From positions 3,658,001-3,722,000 of the forward strand of contig JAILWY010000023.1 of the NCBI GenBank assembly GCA_022113835.1: a stretch of DNA of 64,000 nt, given 5' to 3'. The position numbers were made by a program, and so were the translations under genes. Below, piece by piece: positions 11,640-25,245 of the stretch. The DNA comes from Atopsyche davidsoni (taxonomy: Eukaryota > Arthropoda > Insecta > Trichoptera > Hydrobiosidae). Positions within the stretch are counted from its first letter, which is position 1. Every line of letters begins with the position of its first letter. The notes beneath the pieces are model-generated. The model did not search any database, was not told where the DNA came from, and saw only the letters and a program-made list of their open reading frames with translations.

Positions 11640-13260
11640 TAAGGGTCTATGAGTATCCTGCACACAGAGCAACATAAGCTACAATCAAAATTATCCATTA
11701 GCGTCTTCTTATTTAGGTTCGGTTGATAGTTGTATCGCAGTGTGTGTAGGCAGCTTCACTGTTACCATTTATACTTTTTTTTTATTGATAAAATAATTTT
11801 TAATAATTAATTTATCTAGTATATATTTTTAAATATTAATTAATTTATTAGATTGCGTTGTTTAAAAATCATAAACTTTTATCGAATATGTGGTGGCATG
11901 GAATATTTTTACTTTTACACCATCACATATTAAAAAAATTATGAATAATTTTTAATTTCACTTATAAAATCACTACTTATGATTTTAGATTTATTTTGTT
12001 AGTATTGCTAATTGAAAATGATTGCTGCTTTCCAAGCGTGGTTACCGCACGAAATGTATTCTTGCGTGATTAAAGCCGATAAATAATAAGTATTCTGATA
12101 CATTTCTCAATATCGCTTTTAAAGAACAAATGCGAATAGCCAAATGGCTAGGAAATTACGACTCTGTTTGTCTTAATTGGAAACCACCATTTTCATGGCT
12201 TGTTTCGACTTTGCTCCTCTACGTATTTAAAGCCAATGTTTTTTCAGCGCAATCTATCCTCATCAGTTTCAGTTGCGACTGTTTTGTGTAATTGCATTTA
12301 GAACAAAGCTACTTTCCAGATCATACTTCTTCAAAGTTTTCTAATCCTTACCTAAAAACACGTTTAACATCACATTTAATTTGAATGACATAGAAAAGTT
12401 TAAAAAAATGGGCGAAGAAGCTCTGATTTGCAATTTATTGTCACTAAAATCAATTAAGTTTTAATTTCAATTGACACAACATAATAAATAAAATAACACT
12501 GAAATTAATTCAATTCTAAATCTGTATTTATCACGAAATCGAAATTTTAAAGATGTTGATATTAAGGGAGAACCATTGAACATTTAGGACTTCTACAAAA
12601 GCAAGAATAAATATATTTTTCAAAATTTTTAGCACATCGGACTATCGAAGTTGATCGATTCTAAATTATTTTTACTATTGCATAAGCATGTAAAAGTAGT
12701 AATTATTCAAGCCTTAAAAGTTTTGTATGTAAATTCGCAATGTTGCAGACATCCGCCTACAAAGGGGCTGCTCGCCTGGATGCACAGCCTTTACTATGTG
12801 TTATATATTTTTTTATGTTTTGTACCTCTGTGCATGTATTATTGACTTCGTAATTGTAAGATTACTCTATACAGGAATTTATTATGGAATTTAAATACAT
12901 TTCATCGAAAAATGTATTAAATATCGACCAAATTTTAATTAATCGTTAGCAATTAAAGTAAGAGTGAAACCTGAATGTTCGTTAATAAATTACAATTAAT
13001 TAACTGCACTTTAGATATTTTTGTAAGCCGTTTAATTATAATCACAGGCACTTATATGTTTGATTAATTCAACATGCGTGGACTCACTTATTTCGGTAAA
13101 TGCAATTCTAGAAGGACGATAAGTATTTGATAAAATTAGAAAAGCGGTATTTATACAAATATTTAGTGTTTACACAAGCAAATATATATATTTTGAGAAA
13201 TAATCTTGGACAGAAGACAGAGAAAATATTCATGAACTTGTCCATCACTTTACTATTTTG
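11640..13260. other. AT-rich DNA without supported genes
   Basis: No repeats or coding signals recognised. Confidence 0.65.
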
Positions 13261-13262
13261 TC

Positions 13263-13320
13263 TTGATAATGATTAAGTACATTTTTCAATATTTGAAAAA
13301 ATGTACTTAATCATTATCAA
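13263..13320. repeat. Perfect 24-bp inverted repeat with a small loop
   Basis: The arm starting TTGATAATGATTAAGTACAT (13263-13286) is exactly repeated in inverse at 13297-13320, with a 10-base centre that pairs partly. The whole is a near-perfect hairpin or cruciform-forming sequence. Confidence 0.85.
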
Positions 13321-13672
13321 TCAATAAAACCTGTATAGGCAAAATCGTCTTCACAAAAAATCAATAATATACTATTTTGTCCATTAAAGATCAATAATAT
13401 TAATTTGACTTGCAAGTCGGCATCGACTTATTGTAAATTATTATTTTTGTGATGCTGAGGTTAAATTACACCATACGTTGATAATCACAAGAATTTCAAC
13501 ATTTTTATTACTAGACATTTAACATTATTGTAACCTTATAATTCGTCTCAATGAAATTAAGTACACTTCAGAAATTACTTCCAAGTCCGTGGAATAATTA
13601 ATTACCCTTGTATGGCAATTAAACGACTGTGTCTCTGCGGTCTTCGACTTCTCCCTTGATTGTGATCAGACG

Positions 13673-13788
13673 AGTGATGAACCGCACCCTCGGAGTGCTA
13701 CAGCCACTAGACCACGGCCGTCAGCTGTTGTCTCCATAACCGGTCTCGAACCGGTTCACAGGCCTCGAGTGGCTAACCGCTGGACTAT
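13673..13788 (-). repeat. Dimeric tRNA-like SINE head
   Basis: On the minus strand two A-box/B-box pairs follow each other. Unit 1 has A box TAGTCCAGCGG (13778-13788) and B box GGTTCGAGACC (13742-13752, perfect). Unit 2 has A box TGGTCTAGTGG (13704-13714) and B-like GGTTCATCACT (13673-13683). Acceptor-stem pairing is absent, so these are not functional tRNA genes. The arrangement suggests a bipartite tRNA-derived SINE or two fused tRNA pseudogenes. Confidence 0.5.
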
Positions 13789-14383
13789 GAAAGTGAAGAA
13801 GCAGCTACGTAGGCTGTAAACAGTTCCTCGGATTTAAAGATGCTTTCGCAATGCAAGAATTACAAAGAATAACAAGTGGCATATTTACACTTACATTTCA
13901 ACCTTTAAAAAAGGCTTCGTGTTAATTTTAAAACTCTTTTACTTTCAGTTGCATTGACCTTAAATCTTCTATGCATATCATTAGTACGTATTACAATAAT
14001 CTTCTAAAATTTATGTCTTCATCAATAACGTATTCAGTGGTGGTTCTTTAACCTGGAAATTTGTATGTTTATTATTTTTTGGGTATATTAGGTATCGTAG
14101 AAATATAAACGTTAGGTTACAAACATTATTATCAACTGAAATCAATATAACAATATTTTAATCGATATTTATTGCATTCCAAGCTATGGAATGCTTCATA
14201 TAAATTTAATTAACTGCCCGACGATGGGTTCATTAATTAAATATAAGTCTTTTGACCATGATTACCTCAAAATTTTAGCACATTTATGAACCTAATTTTG
14301 TTAAATCTCTCACGGAATGAATAATCAATTAGGTTTATAACTTTTTAACAATTTTAATAAATAATACATATTAAACGATAAGT

Positions 14384-14440
14384 GCCTCTCCCCAGAGGAG
14401 GTTGTAATCCTGAGCCAGTCTTACTTGTTCGGCTGTACAG
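14384..14440 (-). repeat. SINE-like repeat, partial copy
   Basis: AGTGCCTCTCCCCAGAGGAGG and GAGCCAGT match the tail-proximal end of the family. The rest is deleted or diverged. Confidence 0.45.
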
Positions 14441-15539
14441 CTACTGGTGCGATTTCCGTATCCACGTTAACTTTCTTCTTCCAATGCCTCTTTTTCCTTA
14501 GATTTTTCACCAGCTGCAGTATGCATTTATAATAAATGTACAACATGTCATGATTTCTGTCCATTTAGAAAAGTTATAACAAGGACAGTGCGGTTCGCCC
14601 GTTCTACATAAATTCAGTACTTGCGCACGTATCTATGCCAAGAGACTACAACGTAAATTATTGAATAAAAAATGTACGCGCTAGGCGAGAATGAGATTTG
14701 CACAGATTTAAAGAAGTATACAATATTTTTATATATATTAAAGTATATCAAAAATAATATCATTTTATGATTTATTTTAAGAAACAAAGCTTTTGAAATT
14801 ATTGTATATTATTTTAAGTTTAACTGTTATACTATGTTTTTATGAAGTACATTGACACTTGTTACATTTAACCCATTTCTCGTTTGAATAAACTATAGAG
14901 TTCTCTAATCATAAAAGGCATCAGGTTTGTCACTTTTCCTCCGCCATGTTGGGAGGTTTTCTTAGACCTGATCTAGCTCGTCCAGTTCTTAATGGGTGAC
15001 ACGATAACCGACCATAGAAAATGGTTTCCCTTTTAGTTGGCTTTGGTCAAGTGTGAGCGACATTCTGCAGCCGTTCTTCTTGGGTGTGTATGCAATTCAC
15101 AATTTTACGATAAAGCAGCTTTTATAATAATGGCATGATGTCTTTTTAAGCAACTACTTGCATGTCGTTTTATTGTAAAATTGTACGATATTTATTTAAT
15201 TTGATTGTTTGAGTGGGTATTGCTGTAACAAATAGTGAAGGCATAGTTATTAGGGTATATTCGATTTCAATAGCATACAAAGCTTACGTGTTTTATACAA
15301 ATAATTTATAAAATGAATTTTAAAGCGTGTTATCTGAAAAATAATATTCATATTTTTAAGGATACAATCAAAGATAGGTTTTTTTTTTGAATTTCAGAAA
15401 AGAGGCAGTGAGTTCTTTACTGCTTTGTGGAGACATTGTTTTTATTATATTTGCATAGTAAATATTTTGGAAATTGTATATTTTAGTGAATAGAATGTTT
15501 GCTTAATTCTTTGATTAGAAATCAAAAACAGTAAAACTA

Positions 15540-15845
15540 AAATGATGGTTATTTATGACATCCGATGTCCAAGCAATTAAGCGGGCAAGTAGTACAGGCG
15601 TCGTTAAGTATTGCAGAATTGCGAACCTGTCCCTGTTCCTGCGTGCCATAACGAGTGGAATTTCAGAGCCACGTACTTCCTGGTGCGACAGGAAGTCGGC
15701 CATCGCCGGCGCTACTTCCCGCATCCGACGTTTGTCTATGACTCCGGTTGAGTTGCGCAACAGCTGATGACTACGCACTTCGACCATATAATGCACACAT
15801 GCCGTCCAGTGCGCGAGCGAAAGTGAAACCCGAGGGTTTGGATGC
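15540..15845. other. GC-richer block with overlapping open frames, not recognised
   Basis: The minus-strand frame 15515-15850 (111 residues) is among the longest here outside the protease gene. Its sequence (for example HYMVEVRSHQLLRNSTG) shows no signal peptide, domain or cysteine pattern. A plus-strand frame overlaps it. It may be a decayed repeat or a fragment of an unknown exon. Confidence 0.25.
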
Positions 15846-15849
15846 CCCA

Positions 15850-18800
15850 TTGATTGCAGAGGTATTTTATAAACTATTCACTGAGACAATCGGCATCATT
15901 GTTAAACGATGCCTCAATAGTGTTTAAATGCTCGTGTAATCATTTTGTTTGATGATTTCTGTAAAAAAGCATATTTGTAGCAGTTTTTATGTAATACGAT
16001 GATCAAAAATTGTATGTTAGTTTCTAGCAATTGAAGCATCATATTATTAAAGCTATCAAATACTGTATACAGCTCTAACTTGGCTGATAACGTCACATCC
16101 AAACTGTGATCATTTGTAAAGATGCCTCACTGCCTTTAGAAGTATTTTTTCATCTAATCTTTCTAAGAAACACGCTGATTCTTCTAAGATACCAAACCAC
16201 AGCAATGATCGATCACTCAGTGTTTAACACAGTCGGTTTCTCTAACTGTGTTTCTCCAGAATGGATAACTTCTATAGATAATGAGATATCCCCCTGGAAA
16301 TTGCAGAATACACGTTTTCGTGTAATTATTCATTTTTTTTTTAAATAAATATTAGTGAAAAAACTTGGCTCCAAGATGAACCAAGATTTTTTCCGGTTAT
16401 TCAGCATTTTTCCCAATTTAATACTACTTATGAGTTCAAATTTAACATTTTTTTTATATTTATATCTATCTACCAAAGAGTGATTTTGTTTTCCTTAGAA
16501 TTGTAAATAATCATAGTTCATGCGTAATCTAATCATTCAAGATCGATAAATACGCATTATATTTGTATACCCAGTACGTAATATGCATGCGTAATGCAGC
16601 AAAGAATAACATTTAGGAATATTTGAAGGAAGTACAAAACGTTTTGTTTCACTAATGATTTATTAATTACATTGTTATTTAAATATATTTTTTTGTATCC
16701 AGTTAAAAATATCTCGTAATGATGATTTTAGGTTTAAATATTACGATGGCTGCAAATAATAAAAAAAGCCTAGTTTTGATTGAGTAATAATGATTAAGCA
16801 AAAAATGTGAATACGCAATTTTATTCACTACCGCGAGGTTTTTTTGTACATTTAAAAAAAAAATAAACAGATATATATAAAACGGTTTATATTATGAAGT
16901 GCTTTTGTCATAATTTTTATATTTATATAATCATAGTGAAATTTTAATCTCAAAACTCAGAACCACACCAGGTTACAATGGTGCCTGTAAAAGAAAAAAA
17001 AGTCAATAAAACGTGGTTGACACATTTGGTGTCGTAATCTTGAGGATTCCTCTGACCCAGTTCTGGCAACAATGGGAACCACACGGAAGACCCCATGCCT
17101 CTAAAGCAGTAAGTTCTTACAGAGGTCCATTGTCTGCAAGCGCCTCACTTCCCGTGGACGAAGTTTGGAAATCTCGCAGACGGCGGTCCGAATGGTTTGT
17201 GGTTTTGGACCTCTATGTTTGCTCTTGCGTTGGTTCACTCGAAGTGTTCACTTAAAGTTGGCTTGTTGGCAATACTTTGTTACATTTAATGTTATTATAT
17301 TTTTTCCGGAAACAGTAGAGCGCATTTCTTCCGTGTTGTCTCTAATGAGCAATTAGGGTTAAATAGAAAGTACCTGCGTTAAAACAGCTTGTAGAAGTAC
17401 TTAAGTACTTAAACATTATTGCGTATACGAATTTTTTCTTGACGATCGTGCAAAAATTGCATAAAAATGCTTTTATTTGGAATGCAAAAAGCTGCGATGT
17501 CGCCATAAATATGGCTAATGTTTCTCTTACGTGATTTGAGTATGAAATTTTCATCTGTCCTAAGTATTGCAAAGAAAAGAAGCTAGCAAATTATTTATAT
17601 AAGACGACAACTACCACTCGAGATATAACGCTTTATTCTATTGTGATTTTTTTTATCTGTCTGACACAATTTATCATTTTTATGTTCTAAAGAATAGAAA
17701 TTTCTCACTACGTGTTTTTCATCAAAATTTTAAAAGTAAAACTAAAATAAATAATTTTATTTTTGTTAAAAAATATTTTATCATAGTCATTACATAATCT
17801 TTTCTTTTTGAAAAGTATTAATGATTGTTATAAGCCGTGAATACATCTGTCATACGTTGGGATTTTGTAGTAAATTATTTAAATGGAAAATAAATAAAAA
17901 TATTAATACAATTGATAAAAATAATAATAAGCAATTAATAAATACAAAAATTTATCATCTATTCTTGAGTACTGCTTTAATAGGATTTCATAATGTTGGA
18001 AAATCTTCAATGGCTTGAGGGTTAAGGTTACGAGATTTCATTACGGATACAAAAAATAATTATTAAAATACATAAAAAATAAAGTTAATTGGGCTCGTAG
18101 TCAAAAGTGAATACAGAAAATTGTAAATTCTCTTTTGAATCGGACGTCAGGTGTGATTAATGGCTGACGTGTGTGTAATTAAAAGAAACGGATTCTATTA
18201 CTTCTCCTCTGTAACAGCTCCGCGAGGCGACTTATGAAATAAATATTAAAAACAAATTGTGCGATTGGAGAGATGAGAGCATCTTCTCGTTACTGATTAC
18301 AAATTATCTGGTAATACTTGCAAATATTCACGTGATAGTGATTTCTATAAAACACATAAGAAAACATACACTGATATTGATTTAAAGCTTAACTTTTAAA
18401 AGGATTTTTTTTAAAATTATTTTTTCTTAGCTTCATTAAAAAAATCGATTCTGAATCACAAATTCACACATACTATTATTTGGATATAAAATATTGATGG
18501 AGTGGATTTCATAAAACAATAAGAATATCTTACTAGCCTTATACAAATAGTAGTATAAATTACACACAAGTATCATAATTAAAAAAAATCGCGTGTAGTC
18601 ATCTATTTGTTTAAATATTCAATGACTCGTAAAATATACATAATTTATTTCATTCAATTCATATTTCAAAATTGATGTGATTGATATCTGAAATATAATT
18701 ATAATAAAAAAATTACCTCTTTGTAACGAAGTCTCCAGCTGTCAAAGAAATTGAAACCGATAGAAAGCAATCACGGAAAGGGACGCAGCTAGCGCGAGTG

Positions 18801-20270
18801 TCTTCCGTTCCGTTCTCTCGACGCCGTGAAAATGAAATGAAAAGAGACGCTGCCATACAATGCTAGTTGCAGCTCACTCGCACAAAACACAAGTTCGTGA
18901 TATGAAAGGAGCGATAGGGATGCATCTATCGTAAATATGCGCTGTCTCTTTTATTTTTCCCTATACAAACCCAATAGCGAATATAGAGAAATCCATATAC
19001 GCTATCACCTAAGCCACATCTTGTAAGCCACACAACCTGCACCAGGATCATGGGACAGCCACACGTCGTATTGTTAGCATTGACTTAAATTAACTGTGAA
19101 ATATAATAATTTATTAATTCATATCGTTTGGGTTTGGTACTTGATGTGCAACGTAAAACTGAATTTATCCGGACAGCTAATATATATACATCGTAATGTT
19201 TAAAACGTCGTGGTTGTCACGTTTATGTCATGGTGAGTTTAAGACCTTTGAATTCTTACAGTATTTGCAAGAATTTTGAGAACTTACCCTTGACACACAA
19301 TATTTGATATATTTATTACGAGCTTGTTCAATCAGGTATAAAACCTCAATTTGATCAAGTTTAAATGTGTGTTGATGATGAATACTTCTTTGTGTTTTTA
19401 CCGTTCCTTGATTCTTTATTTATATGTAAATATAGTGATAAACGCCTTTCATTTAAACATTTTGGTTAGTTAAGCATAAATCCTAATGTTAAAATACTGT
19501 GTAATCATCAAGACTTCTAAATATGATTTTTAGTATTATTTATATAATAAATTTTTAAAAAATTAAAAGCAAGGTCTAGCGCTAGAAAAATAGAGAACAA
19601 ACCTAAATTTTCTTATGAAAAATATTTTTTTAAAAATAAAAATAAATAGTCATTTGGTCCGTTATTGTATTTTTGTGTAAGTTTAATTTTTTTTTTTATT
19701 AACACATAATATTAACGAAATATTGCGTGAATGTAATTGTAATATTTAACAGCATTTTTCAGCTAATTTGATGGTAAAACAGGCTTCCCTTTAAAAATTA
19801 ATCAGCCCATCGTTAAAAATTAAATGTAGATTAAAAAAGATTAAATGTTTTCTGGCATGAAACCATCAGATGATTATTGATGGAGTTTAATTTAAATGCG
19901 ATAAAACATTGTATTTTTCACTATTTGAAATTTTTATATTAAAACTACACATTGAAACATTTTTTACTCCCGAGAATCTAATCTACAGCCACTTTTAACT
20001 CATATCAGGTTATCCTTTTTTACTTTGCTCAGATTTTGCTTCAGTAATTCATGCCTTGATGTGGTGAGAAATAATTTGAAGGATGAAAGTAATTCATATT
20101 GGTTTTCAAAATCGCTTTGTCCACTTAATTTACTAAAACGATTGTTTCGATAAATCTCAAGACCTGCACATAAAATATATATAGCAATCCGTTTTTAAGC
20201 GTCGATTTCCAGAGTTTCTCGTATTTTTAAAGAAGAAACAAATTTAATTTGTGATTATATAAAAATTGCA
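15850..20270. other. AT-rich DNA without supported genes
   Basis: Two less AT-rich patches (17010-17260 and 18720-19050) look like old repeats but could not be identified. The rest is featureless. Confidence 0.6.
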
Positions 20271-20279
20271 ATTTTTCAG

Positions 20280-20660
20280 TAAATTGACGCAAAAAATCTC
20301 TGTTTACCTTTCGCGCCACACAGAGAGAGACGGAAGAGCTCGGGTATCGTTCTGTCCCGCTCCGGCGCCAACTTTCTTCTTCTTTCTTCCGCGTGAATCG
20401 AGTACCTCGCACATCCAGCGGCGCCGTGTCGCAAAGCGGTGTACCGCCGCGGTACTCGGATTACACAACCGGTACACTCTCCAGCAACACGAGACGCCCG
20501 GTGACCGTGGTACTAGTTTTCTCCGGCGTTTCAATACCGACTCTGCTTATTTGCATAAAGAATCGAAATTGCTCCATGGTCCAGTGGGCTGGGAATTCGC
20601 AATTACGCGAATGGCTTATTCTCCCCGTCTGCGAGTTCAAAACCGCAGTGCGCATGTTAA
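20280..20660. other. GC-richer block with overlapping open frames, not recognised
   Basis: Four frames of 61-150 residues overlap on both strands. None has a plausible domain, and the amino acid composition (Arg, Ser, Pro) follows base composition. It could be a regulatory island or an old repeat. Confidence 0.25.
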
Positions 20661-20819
20661 CCCATTCAACACCTTTGAATATAAAGAAAATAATTACTTT
20701 GTTGTATTTTTATTCTGAAACATGCTTTTCTATTAAAAAAATATATAAAAGACGCGCCTTGTCTAAAAAAAAATCAAAAATGAATCCTAACAGAAAAACA
20801 ACCTCTTTTTTATGAGGAT

Positions 20820-23800
20820 TCTATGACTCTATAATTTTAAAAATCTAATATTGCTGAAAATTATTTGGTGTATAACAGGTTTATATTAATTTGTAGGCCA
20901 TTTGATATTTAATTTATTTTATGATCTTAAACGTTAAATTTCTTTTAAAGCCATAACATGGTTAATCGTACTTATTGATAGATAAATAATACAACGTACA
21001 ACCTTAAAAGCAATAAATATAACAAGCATGTATATCATAATTCATATTAACTATAAAAAAATACCAATTACAAGAAATAAATTAAAACAAACATTACGTA
21101 TATTCTACCTTATAATAAGGCACTGACTGTATCTTGGAAAGGGACAGAAGTAATTATAAATACCAATATATCATATCTATGAAGAAAAAAGTACCTTTAA
21201 TTAACTGGTAGATTTTGTAGAGAGATTGAAGTTTCTTATTGACTTTGACTCTTGAACCTTCGGGTTAAGCGTGTATTTAACCACTAAGCCACAGCGACAA
21301 CCTTCCCATCGGCTTGAGAAAATCTAATTTCACGGGTTCGAGCTCTGCGCATCCATCTGTCACAGGTCTCGGCGTCAATTATCGCCCGAGTGTCAAGACT
21401 CGCCGCGTGAAAAAAAAACACCCGGTACTTTCTAATGCAGGAACTGAGGCTTAATATCAAACAAAATCTCTGTTTGCATTAAAAAATCGAAAGTTTCGAC
21501 CGTTATTTTCGTCCAAATGTCATCCATTTCGGATCTTGCCGCCGCTGTGATCGTTAGATAAGAGCGGCCAATTTCCTCGGCATCTTTGCGAATATCGTTT
21601 TTAAACGACATTTTTCTAAGCATTCGCTTCTGGCCTGGCTTGTTATATTTCTATGAACACCTTCTGATTTCACGACGGAATAATTTAGCTTCACTAAGTA
21701 CTGACGCAGAAAATGTACGGTAATTATCTGGCTGCAAAAATGAAATTTTATATAAAAATGGTCACCCGGTTCTGGTATTATTAAAAAAAATAATTGAATA
21801 AAAATTTGTTATGAAATGATTTGTATTGTATTTATAAGAGCCTATTCAATCTACTTCGATAATTTTTTCAATCAGACCATATCATGTATAACATCATGTT
21901 CTCTAAATATAATCCATTACATTATTATTTTATTAAATATTAGATAATTAACTATGATGATTTTATTTTTTAAAAATTTATTTAATTAGTGAAATTGCGT
22001 TATGATACAAGTGTAAAAAAGCGAGTAGAAGCAAATACTTTTTTTACAAATTTAATATAAAGTCATTTAAAATTCTCCGAAAACACATGACGCATATAAT
22101 AAATTTAAAAAAAAGTGATTATGCAATTATTGCTGATTTAAAATTAAATTTAAATTAAAATTCTTACAGCAATGAGAAAAAATATTTCAAAATAAAATAT
22201 ATTCTTAAGTTCAGATTCGTCAGAAAAAATCCAGTCTTTCAAAAGATAAACACGTTTTTTTATTATTTGAATATATTGTATGTGGAGGCTGTAGCGCGTG
22301 CGAGATACCAGTCGCGTAAAGGTTGTGAAACGAATTTCCCCAACAAGGATGTGAGTCAGGCCTCCTCTCAAGTAGATCGATTCTTGCATTACTGCCGTCT
22401 GAGTCATCGCTGAATTCCCAATTTTAAGAAATATCGAATGACTGCAAATAAAATCATTCTACTGGATTCTGAAAAAAATCCTTAACAACAAAGCATTTTT
22501 CATTTCATTTGTGGTTTTCAATTATAATAATAACAAAACACTGGTCGCTTGGTTTGTTGGCTAATCCAAAACTGATGTGTTTAGGCTTACGTTTATTTCA
22601 GATTTAATAACCACATTAAACATTGTTTTAATTGAATTGCATGGGGTGATATACACAAATAGGCATACTGTTAAATAAAAATATATTATAATAAGAACTG
22701 TCACTAAAATAAGAGACGTGGTAAAATACAGAGTGGTTTTCATTTAATTTTCGATATTTTTGTATTGGTGCAACTTTTTTCTAAATATTTATTAAAACTC
22801 AGTGTTATTCTATGCAAATTTACGAAGGATCCGAGTATTTTTCTAAACGCGCGGGTTATTCGCATTGTTAACAAACATGAAGCATGGGACTATTTGTATT
22901 TATATTATAATTTTTATTAAAAAAAAAAAATTGTATTTGAAATTATCTTAAAATCCCCATAAAATTATATGCTCTCTGCAGTATTAAATTTGCAACATCA
23001 CTCAGGAACAATTTTAATCTTCGGTCACAATTTTTTTATTTTTATTTTAAAATATATCCAGAGACTACTTTCCCCGTTTTCGGCTTCCGGTTTTCTTCAC
23101 TAATAAATTTTATTTTTATTTTTATTAACATGGAATTACCCACTGCCCACTATTGTTATGGTTATATTAGCAGTAGTAAGTGACTTACGTGTGAGCACCG
23201 GAATAGGCTGTGTTATTTTCTTAACGAAGGCTTTTACGGTTGATTACGGACGGTGGGGTTCCCTTTATCACCACGGTGGCCGTAGATTACGGGATGTACA
23301 GAATTCCTCGGATGACTTGGCTCTGATTCGACGTGGCGCACATGCCCACATGCATATGTTAAGTGCATGGGAAACGAAAGTTACCAATACTTAATCGGTC
23401 ACGAATTCTTTGATTACTGGGCAGTCTATCGTAGGTATAATTGAAAATTATAAATCTGTGCGTTCCTATTACCGTGTGTGTTTATTCCTTTCGTATTAAG
23501 CGGTATTACATTTATTATGTATTAATGCTTGAAATAATGGACTGTGTTTAAAGACTGGATAGCGTAATGATAGACCATCAGACTTCTCCCAACGAGCCAG
23601 TGGTCTAATATAAATTAATACTTCCTACTTTACCTTCAGTGGCGTAAGACGCTTTCTCACTAGTGAGGATTTCTTTTCAAAAGGTTTGTTATTTAGTTGT
23701 GATGCATATGATTTTGATAAACATGAAGTTAATTCTTAAAACACTGAAAAGTTAATATTTGATTACTACAGCACGTGTACAAAATATGGTGATCCCTTAA

Positions 23801-23890
23801 TACACTCAAAAAAGTTATTATGAAAAATCATGAAAATATCATAATTTACATATGGAATATCGATTTTCAGATACGATATTATATATATTT
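20820..23890. other. AT-rich DNA without supported genes
   Basis: Only the tRNA-like stretch at 21.25-21.29 kb and a GC-richer patch at 23160-23390 stand out. No gene is supported. Confidence 0.6.
21248..21291 (-). repeat. tRNA-derived SINE head or tRNA pseudogene
   Basis: On the minus strand, A box TGGCTTAGTGG (21281-21291) is followed by B-like GGTTCAAGAGT (21248-21258). Spacing is tRNA-like but no acceptor stem forms. Confidence 0.4.
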
Positions 23891-23898
23891 ATATAGAA

Positions 23899-24047
23899 GT
23901 ATGTGTAGAAGGACCCGGGGAGCCACTGCACAATTTTCCCCTTAGAAAACCATGAACACTAATTCAACATAAATTTATGCTTAGTGAGATGTTCGCCAAC
24001 CTACTTTGCGGAGAGGCACCCGATGAAGATATATGTATATATTTATA

Positions 24048-24129
<82 letters not shown>

Positions 24130-24130
24130 C
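23899..24130 (+). repeat. SINE-like repeat, copy B, with (TA)n tail
   Basis: SINE sequence at 23899-24036 (AGAAAACCATGAACACTAAT, GCGGAGAGGCACCCGATGAAG) runs directly into a (TA)n tract of about 80 bases (24048-24127). The open frames of poly Ile-Tyr here are translations of the microsatellite. Confidence 0.75.
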
Positions 24131-25245
24131 ACAATGGTGAATACATGACTCCACGGCTGCGCTCTGCATAGCACAAGGCGGCGCTGATCTTGGCTCTACT
24201 GAGCTTCTTGTTACGCCACCAATGCGTGCCAATCAAAGTTAGATCTTCCAAACATTTCTGAATCGTGACGGCCCTGGAGGGTCGGTTGTGCACACACTAA
24301 GTGTCTCCACGCAGTTCGTTGATGATGACGACGCCTTTGCCACACATCTCACGCCATTCTTACTGTGTGTAAGGATATATTACAAATACGCAATGAATCT
24401 ACACTTGACTTTGTTGACTGAGTTGTGCAGCCTCAACTACGCTATCAAATTATTTCTACCGGCGTATAATAGTTCCTGTTATTGCAAAATGTTTCAAAAT
24501 ACATGCTCTATTTTATTACATACTAGAATAATTGAAAAGATACTTATATGAATTACGCATTTAGTAATTTGCAGTATCAAAAAAAGTTATTTCAAATTGC
24601 ATCAAGTGTGTCATGTTTCACAAATGCGTAAAGTAATGTTGAAAATTTTAATCAATTCGTATTTAGTTTTAAAACCATTCCGGGTATATTGAACAAGTTT
24701 CTTTCGCTTTTAACTTTGCAGGTAATTTTTCCCCGAATATGAGCAATATTTTTTTTGGGGATTAAATAATTTTTGCCATAAATCTCACTGTAAAATGTAT
24801 AATTTATCTATAGGCCAATTTTTGTTATCGGCTGTTGCGGGAATTTTCCATAACCGATTGGCGTGGAGAAGTCATTAATGTAACCAGTGATGAATAGTAA
24901 ATAGTAAGTTTATATTGGAGTACGGAGATTTTTTGGAGGTATTTCTATTTTAATTGTAAAATGCACACAAATACACAGTACTTCACCTATTTTTAAGTGT
25001 ATTAGGAACTATGGAAATTACTGTCACTCGTATATATGTATCTATATTAACATATGGATTTAATGATGTCGTCATTACAATCGAAATGATCTCAGTATAA
25101 GCTCAACTTTGATTTAAGATGTTGCATATGCTAGTAGATTTAATAAATATTTATTAAAGGCTCTTATATATTTATTTGTCACAGTAACAAAGTATTAGTA
25201 AACACCATACTATAGCGGAGTGCTCTGTGTGAGGCTATGTTTAAT

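Noticed and set aside
23964..24293. Minus-strand frame with poly Ile-Tyr
   Set aside because: Translation of a (TA)n microsatellite and SINE sequence.
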